DNA of 64,000 nucleotides from assembly GCF_000524195.1 (NCBI RefSeq), contig NW_020170526.1:14721-78720 (forward strand). Reading direction: 5' to 3'. The notes beneath the pieces are model-generated. The model was given only the letters and a program-made list of their open reading frames with translations, did no database searches and was not told the origin of the DNA. Within the stretch, counting starts at the first letter, position 1. Each line of letters starts with the position of its first letter. Both the position numbers and the translations under genes were made by a program. Shown in pieces: positions 59,130 to 64,000 of this stretch. The stretch is from Echinococcus granulosus. Its lineage: Eukaryota; Platyhelminthes; Cestoda; Cyclophyllidea; Taeniidae.

Positions 59130-62100
59130 GTGAGTGAGATGTGTTGGTTTAAGTAGTCTTTACCTCTGGCACGTACCTCAATACCTTAAATTTGACCTGT
59201 CAAGTGGGAGCTTTAGAGAAACTCGCCTGTGGTCCCGGTCGACGTCTGCCATTTTGGGATAGACACTAAATATTTTCTAAAAAATGCTTATTTTAGTCTA
59301 GTGCTTCGTTTCAAGGAGTTCTATCTGCAGTTATTCTTGGTTTGATCACTTTTAATTAACTAGCCTGATGATAGGTGGATGTTGGTGGGGCTTCGTTGCC
59401 GATACACCTATTTGTAAGATGTTCTTCTGACAGCTTTTCGTTTTTAAGTAAATAAATAAACTAAGAAGAGAGTATATGAAGCTTTTGGTGCTTGATACTC
59501 ATAAATCATTTGCTGAACTTAGCGTAGTATGTACACGTACACACATGTGGTGCTTTTAATGAACTCGCGTTCACAGCGCGCCAAATTAAACCATAGGAGT
59601 TTCGTCTCTGAGTTTTTACCAGGCTGCCCCTGGCAACGTGCTGGAAAAATAAGCTCCGTAGACATGAGAAGCCCAACGTTCACCCCAAATTTACAGACGC
59701 ATAGAGTCAGCTTGTTAATTGTAAGGATGGGTGGTCAGTTGTCCTCACAAAAGTGGCTGTTATTCATGTGGAATATTTCGATGCTGCCTCAGCCTTGGCT
59801 TTGATTCTTCCGAACTTGAAATGCTTGAATGACTCTTTGACTTGCCGCCTTTCAGGAGAAGGGTTTTTTAACACGACTATTTTGCTATCAACGCCATATA
59901 TGTGTGACATGTGATAGCCACTGGCCACATCAAATCAAGTGTTGCTGACAGTGGGGTTGTGCTCGCGGCAATAGAGGCAACGTAGGAGGATCTCGGTGTG
60001 GAGGCACTTTGACTTCTTTCTCGGTCGGTGTCAAACTGCACAAAGTCAGGTAGAATGTCTCCAGTTTGTGAGCTATGGTGGCTAATAGTCCCTTGGGACT
60101 TTAGTAGCAAACGTGTTAACAGCTTCGTCTTTTTTTAAGAAAATTCATAACCGAAATGATTGCCTAAATGCAGTTGATTTATCTGTATTCGTTGATAGAA
60201 TTCATTGTCAAACCATCATTGTCTGCTTCTATGGCTGGTAGCCTTAGCTTTAAGTAATGGAAACACCCGGCATTAATTTCCCATTCTTGAAGAGGCTTGA
60301 TTTGGTTCATTGTAAATTTCAACGGGAAATCGTACTTATCAGATAACCATTAATGTTATGACAACACAAAGGAAATCAGTGCTAGCGTAACACTTGAATG
60401 CGTCAATCACTCATTGGGAGATTCTTTCTCCCTTTGATTCAAAAGCACCTTTGCATGAATGCAGAGCTTCCAGGGCAAAGCGCTCCTTTCAAATCATGGC
60501 AGAAAAATGTGTGTGTTGCAAAATCTGTTTGTGTTTGCCAGACTGGATGACATTTCAAATATCCTTTCTGCTTACCTTCGAGTTCATGGAATCCTATCAC
60601 TTCTTACACACTGGTTGAGGATGGATGGATGATCAGATATAAAGTGTTGGAAGGCTCACTTACTGGCAATAATGTGTTTACTGCTGGACGTGTCTGGGCA
60701 CTAACGCGGTGTTTCTGTCAGTGGTCGTTATTTGAGCTCATCTCGTGTGGTGGTGGCGACGGCGGTGGTGGAGGTATTGTCTTTCCATCGCCCTCCTGAA
60801 ACACGCCTTTGCCACAGAAGTGTGTGGGAGAGGATGAGTCAGTGGTGGTGAAATTCTATCCCCTCCTCAATCGGCCCTGAATACCCACAGGTGTTCGCGC
60901 CACCGCTATCCCCTCACTCGGCGCTGCACCACCCCACAATATGGTGTTTCGCGGTTATCAGCTACATGGACACCCTCACAATTGAGGATAAATAGGGTAT
61001 TAATGAGGTAAACTACTAAGAGTGGATCAATTTACACAAAACTGACTGGAGTGGTTTTTCGAAAAGTAGCGTAAAGAGGAGCATAGTGATGGTCTTCCAA
61101 GTGGAGATCCTCTCTTGCATGTCTTGTAGTTTCCACCTATATATTCAAATAACCCAACAGAATGTCTGCATCATGTAACTTCCCGAAATGCAAATCTCAA
61201 ACTAAGAACACTGATACTACTTTGTCGACAGTAGTGATGTAGCGAGAAGAGGGGAAGACAGAAATTCCACTGCATTCACTCAACACAAAGTCAATCAAAA
61301 GCTTGTCAACTTGACTTGTTTACGCATTCGCGTGCATGGATGGAGGTTCTTGTGTGTTAATGTTTTAATTTTGCCCCTTGACATGTCGAAATAGAAACGC
61401 CTCTAATTTTTGAATCATTACCCACTTGGTCCATACAACTTCAACATTTCGTCACATTTTTGTCAAAACTTTGCCCAAATTGCTTTTTTTTACTTGAAAC
61501 ACATAAAGTTAACTCCCTGACTCCAGCAGGCGAGGAGCACACCAGTTTGATAAACTGTCTTATTCTGCTAATGTTCAAATAAATATCAAATTTTTGGAAC
61601 AAATCCTCGTCAACACATCGGAAGTGAGGAATTCCACTGTCCCAGTTGCGTAAGCTGCCACGCCAATGCCCCCGTCACAAATTTCTTCACCACTCCACAC
61701 TACATCTTGAGAGGTCATTCATTTCGGTGCATTTTTGCAAGTCATTTGTTTTTTCATCAGTAAATATTGCATTTGTGGTTATCAATAAGCTGGCAACTAA
61801 GCGCTGTCTTACAAATTCACTCACTATCGGAGCAGCACGTCTCAATGACTTAACGTGCTACTTGAAAGCATGCCCAGCATGGTTGACGAGTCCGTGAGAT
61901 GTGACCATGCTAATTCCACGTTTCATCATATTCACTTTTTCGACTTCTACACCACCACCACCTTTATTTGTCCCATTCTTTTGTCGGATAAATTAGTAAA
62001 TAACACATTCACGAATTGTAAAACCCCATCTCGAATGCTCCTCTTCGCTTATTTCCCAACTGCCCAATTAGATGGAGGTGTTATCAGTTTGTCGACTGAT

Positions 62101-62530
62101 AAGAATGTTCATTCAAACACACACGTATGTAAGAAAGGCGACGATGATGACGCTGGCTTTAAGAAGCCACCAAAAATTCTGTGTTCCTGGTGTACAGCAA
62201 ACATAGTGGCGTCGGAAACGGCGTCCGTCGCTTGCGGTGACTTTGCTTTCACTCCACTGGCGTCAGTCTCGGCTTTGCACGCGAACTTAACCGCAGCCAC
62301 CACCACCGCAACCACCACACAAACACAGAATCACACAGGATTTATCGTCTGTCCCAGGTGGATGGGAATACACACGAACTCCAATACACTTGTTAGGGGA
62401 TGTGTGGTAAAGAAAGCGGAGAACACGACGAATGCGAAGACGACAACACCTAACCAGGAGACGCACGCAAACCTGTGGGAGAGTGCGCGAGGACAAATCT
62501 TCACCTGCTCAGAATTGGGGAGGCGGAATA

Positions 62531-62559
62531 GGAGGAGGAGGAGGAGGAGGAGGGAGAGG
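62531..62559. repeat. (GGA)n microsatellite
   Basis: Consecutive GGA units read directly from the sequence. They encode the poly-Arg run of the spurious frame across them. Confidence 0.85.
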
Positions 62560-62727
62560 CACGCACCCTTCCCTCCATCTCCCCAGTGGTGAGTGAGCAG
62601 GCAAACATCATTCTTCATTTACACACAAGTTCGCGCGCACGCACATTGCACTGCGGTCTGAAAACCGGCCTCCTCTTCCGCCTTCCTTCCTAACCGTGCA
62701 ACACGTCGACGTACGTGCTGCGGAAAC

Positions 62728-62766
62728 AGGCGGAAGGGGAGGGGAGAGGGAGAGAGGGGGAAGGGC
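62728..62766. repeat. G-rich polypurine tract
   Basis: Runs GGGGAGGGG and GAGGGGGAAGGG lie close together on the plus strand, so the strand could form a G-quadruplex or triplex. This is compositional evidence only. Confidence 0.6.
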
Positions 62767-64000
62767 AGCTTCTTTCACATACACATACATACCACAAAAA
62801 AGGGGATAAGTCGTCTACTGGCGCTGGCTGTCTTTGGTTAGGGCAAATCAAACATGCGCACATGCACACAGGCCAGAGGATGCTAAACTGGGCCATGGGG
62901 AGGTGAGAGGCGTTCCCAGCCATTTGTTATTTGGACTGGGGCTAAATCACACATGTAACAAGGTGGCAGCGATGGTGGTGAGTTGCACTGAGTTGGTACA
63001 GTGGCGATGCAACTCAATCGGCCTTACCTTTCCACCGGTGAGGTGTTACACTAACTCCGCACCACTCCACTCACTCAATCGCCCTCTCCTCCTCTCTCAG
63101 ACCACTTGCATGTGTTCGTGTGTGCCTGTCACTGCAATGAGGCCAGGCTTGTGATGTCGCAGGCACATTGATGGGGGATGTGCTCCCGCCCACTCTCCAC
63201 GTGCCATGGCAAATCTGGGCGGATGCAGTCGGTCGGTTGGTCGCCGCAACAGACTTCGACTGCGACCGTGTGATGCAATAATTTGAGATCAACTTCTTAT
63301 TTACTCAACACCTTCTACAAAACATCTTCGGAAAACCAATCCTTTTGTGGTCTTTTATGAAATTAACAGCACTTCCAATTGGCCTCCAACCGTTTACCTA
63401 CTTCCTTTTATAATCGAGTTAGTGGGACAGAAGTGATGGCGCTTTTTGGCCGAAATGGATAATACTCAACAGCTATCTTTATTTACTTTTCCTTACATGC
63501 AAAACTTTTCTGGCAAGATGAATACTTTTCTAATGCGAAAAACGTTGCTATGGAATACTACACAAATTATTCAAATGGTTCCACCTGTTGATCTCATTTA
63601 AACGGGTGTATAAGGACACAGCCGAGTGTAGATGCCGTATTTTGATGGGAAAGCAGTTGAAAAACCGTTTTACCCTAGCCTTGAAGTCCTTTTGAAACAC
63701 ACAATCTTTCCGTTGGCTTTGCAGCCAGAAGACTGGCTGGAGGAGGGCATCCTGTTTTGCATAGTGAATTCACAGATTGCCCAAGGTTCATGTGAGGAGC
63801 GGTGCTTTTCTCCACCGTGGAAATCGGTGACATCCGCTTAGCCAAGGGGTTGGTGTGACCTTACCCCTTGTCGCCTCAAAGGCATCTTCAAACAAACACG
63901 CATTATGTGTACGTTGCATGAGGAGAAGGTGGACTGTGCACAACCTGAACGAATTCTTTGTGCAAATGTTATCCTGAAATTGATAATCCCTCCAAATCTT

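Larger units (their letters stand above)
59130..64000. other. Gene-poor right arm with simple repeats
   Basis: No firm exon was recognised. Features seen are a (GGT/GGC) tract around 60748-60775, (GGA)n at 62531-62559 and a polypurine tract at 62728-62766. A 245-codon plus-strand frame (61855-62592) passes through Thr-rich and Arg-rich low-complexity sequence and has no domain. If 58931-59129 is a first exon, this is probably its long first intron. Confidence 0.45.

Noticed and set aside
61855..62592. 245-codon open frame on the plus strand
   Set aside because: It runs through Thr-, Asn- and Arg-rich low-complexity sequence created by simple repeats, has no domain or clear splice context, and other frames across the same repeats are also open.
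1..64000. A previously undescribed multi-gene system, such as a defence island, biosynthetic cluster or CRISPR array
   Set aside because: The recognised genes are dispersed eukaryotic housekeeping genes with unrelated roles. No direct-repeat array, mobile element enzyme or co-directional cluster was seen.

Overview
This window is eukaryotic nuclear DNA. It is AT-rich, the genes are split by GT-AG introns, and the introns range from 32 nt to several kb. Protein similarities recalled from known families and the mix of tiny and long introns suggest a parasitic flatworm, most likely a tapeworm (cestode). That placement is inference, since no search was possible. Three runs of exactly 100 N (17270-17369, 33579-33678, 56209-56308) are assembly gaps.

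Ten genes could be modelled, eight of them recognised with good confidence, and the ten alternate strictly in strand. From left to right they are: cytosolic-type HMG-CoA synthase (-, 4492-9571), the exosome cofactor MPHOSPH6 (+, 9862-10977), a PAP2-type phospholipid phosphatase (-, 12899-14013), a bestrophin anion channel (+, 14770-16766, perhaps reaching 20161), the nuclear-speckle SR-like protein PNISR (-, 21535-29115), an unidentified two-membrane-span protein (+, 31148-31688), the ABC1-type atypical kinase ADCK5 (-, 36108-38053 with a possible further exon), the PIP4P/TMEM55 family (+, 41387-43593), a mitochondrial single-strand DNA-binding protein (-, 47326-50273) and a 17-beta-hydroxysteroid dehydrogenase 12-like 3-ketoacyl-CoA reductase (+, 51532-52559). 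They therefore form five head-to-head pairs.

Between and beyond these lie weaker coding-like exons whose products I could not name: 68-297, 34171-34414, 35274-35374, 35472-35612, 44701-44944, 56334-56555 and 58931-59129. The last looks like a first coding exon opening into the gene-poor right arm (59130-64000), which is rich in simple repeats.

The genes are housekeeping functions and do not form one pathway. Lipid metabolism recurs: mevalonate entry (HMG-CoA synthase), lipid phosphate hydrolysis, very-long-chain fatty acid elongation and a lysosomal phosphoinositide-linked protein. Mitochondrial DNA maintenance and a UbiB-family kinase are also present. I saw no CRISPR array, insertion sequence, virus-like gene, rRNA or convincing tRNA. 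The most notable observations are an in-frame TGA inside a conserved C-terminal segment of ADCK5, ultra-short introns, a 52-nt microexon in PNISR, a phase conflict in HMG-CoA synthase that may hide a microexon, and possible trans-splice acceptors just upstream of some start codons.
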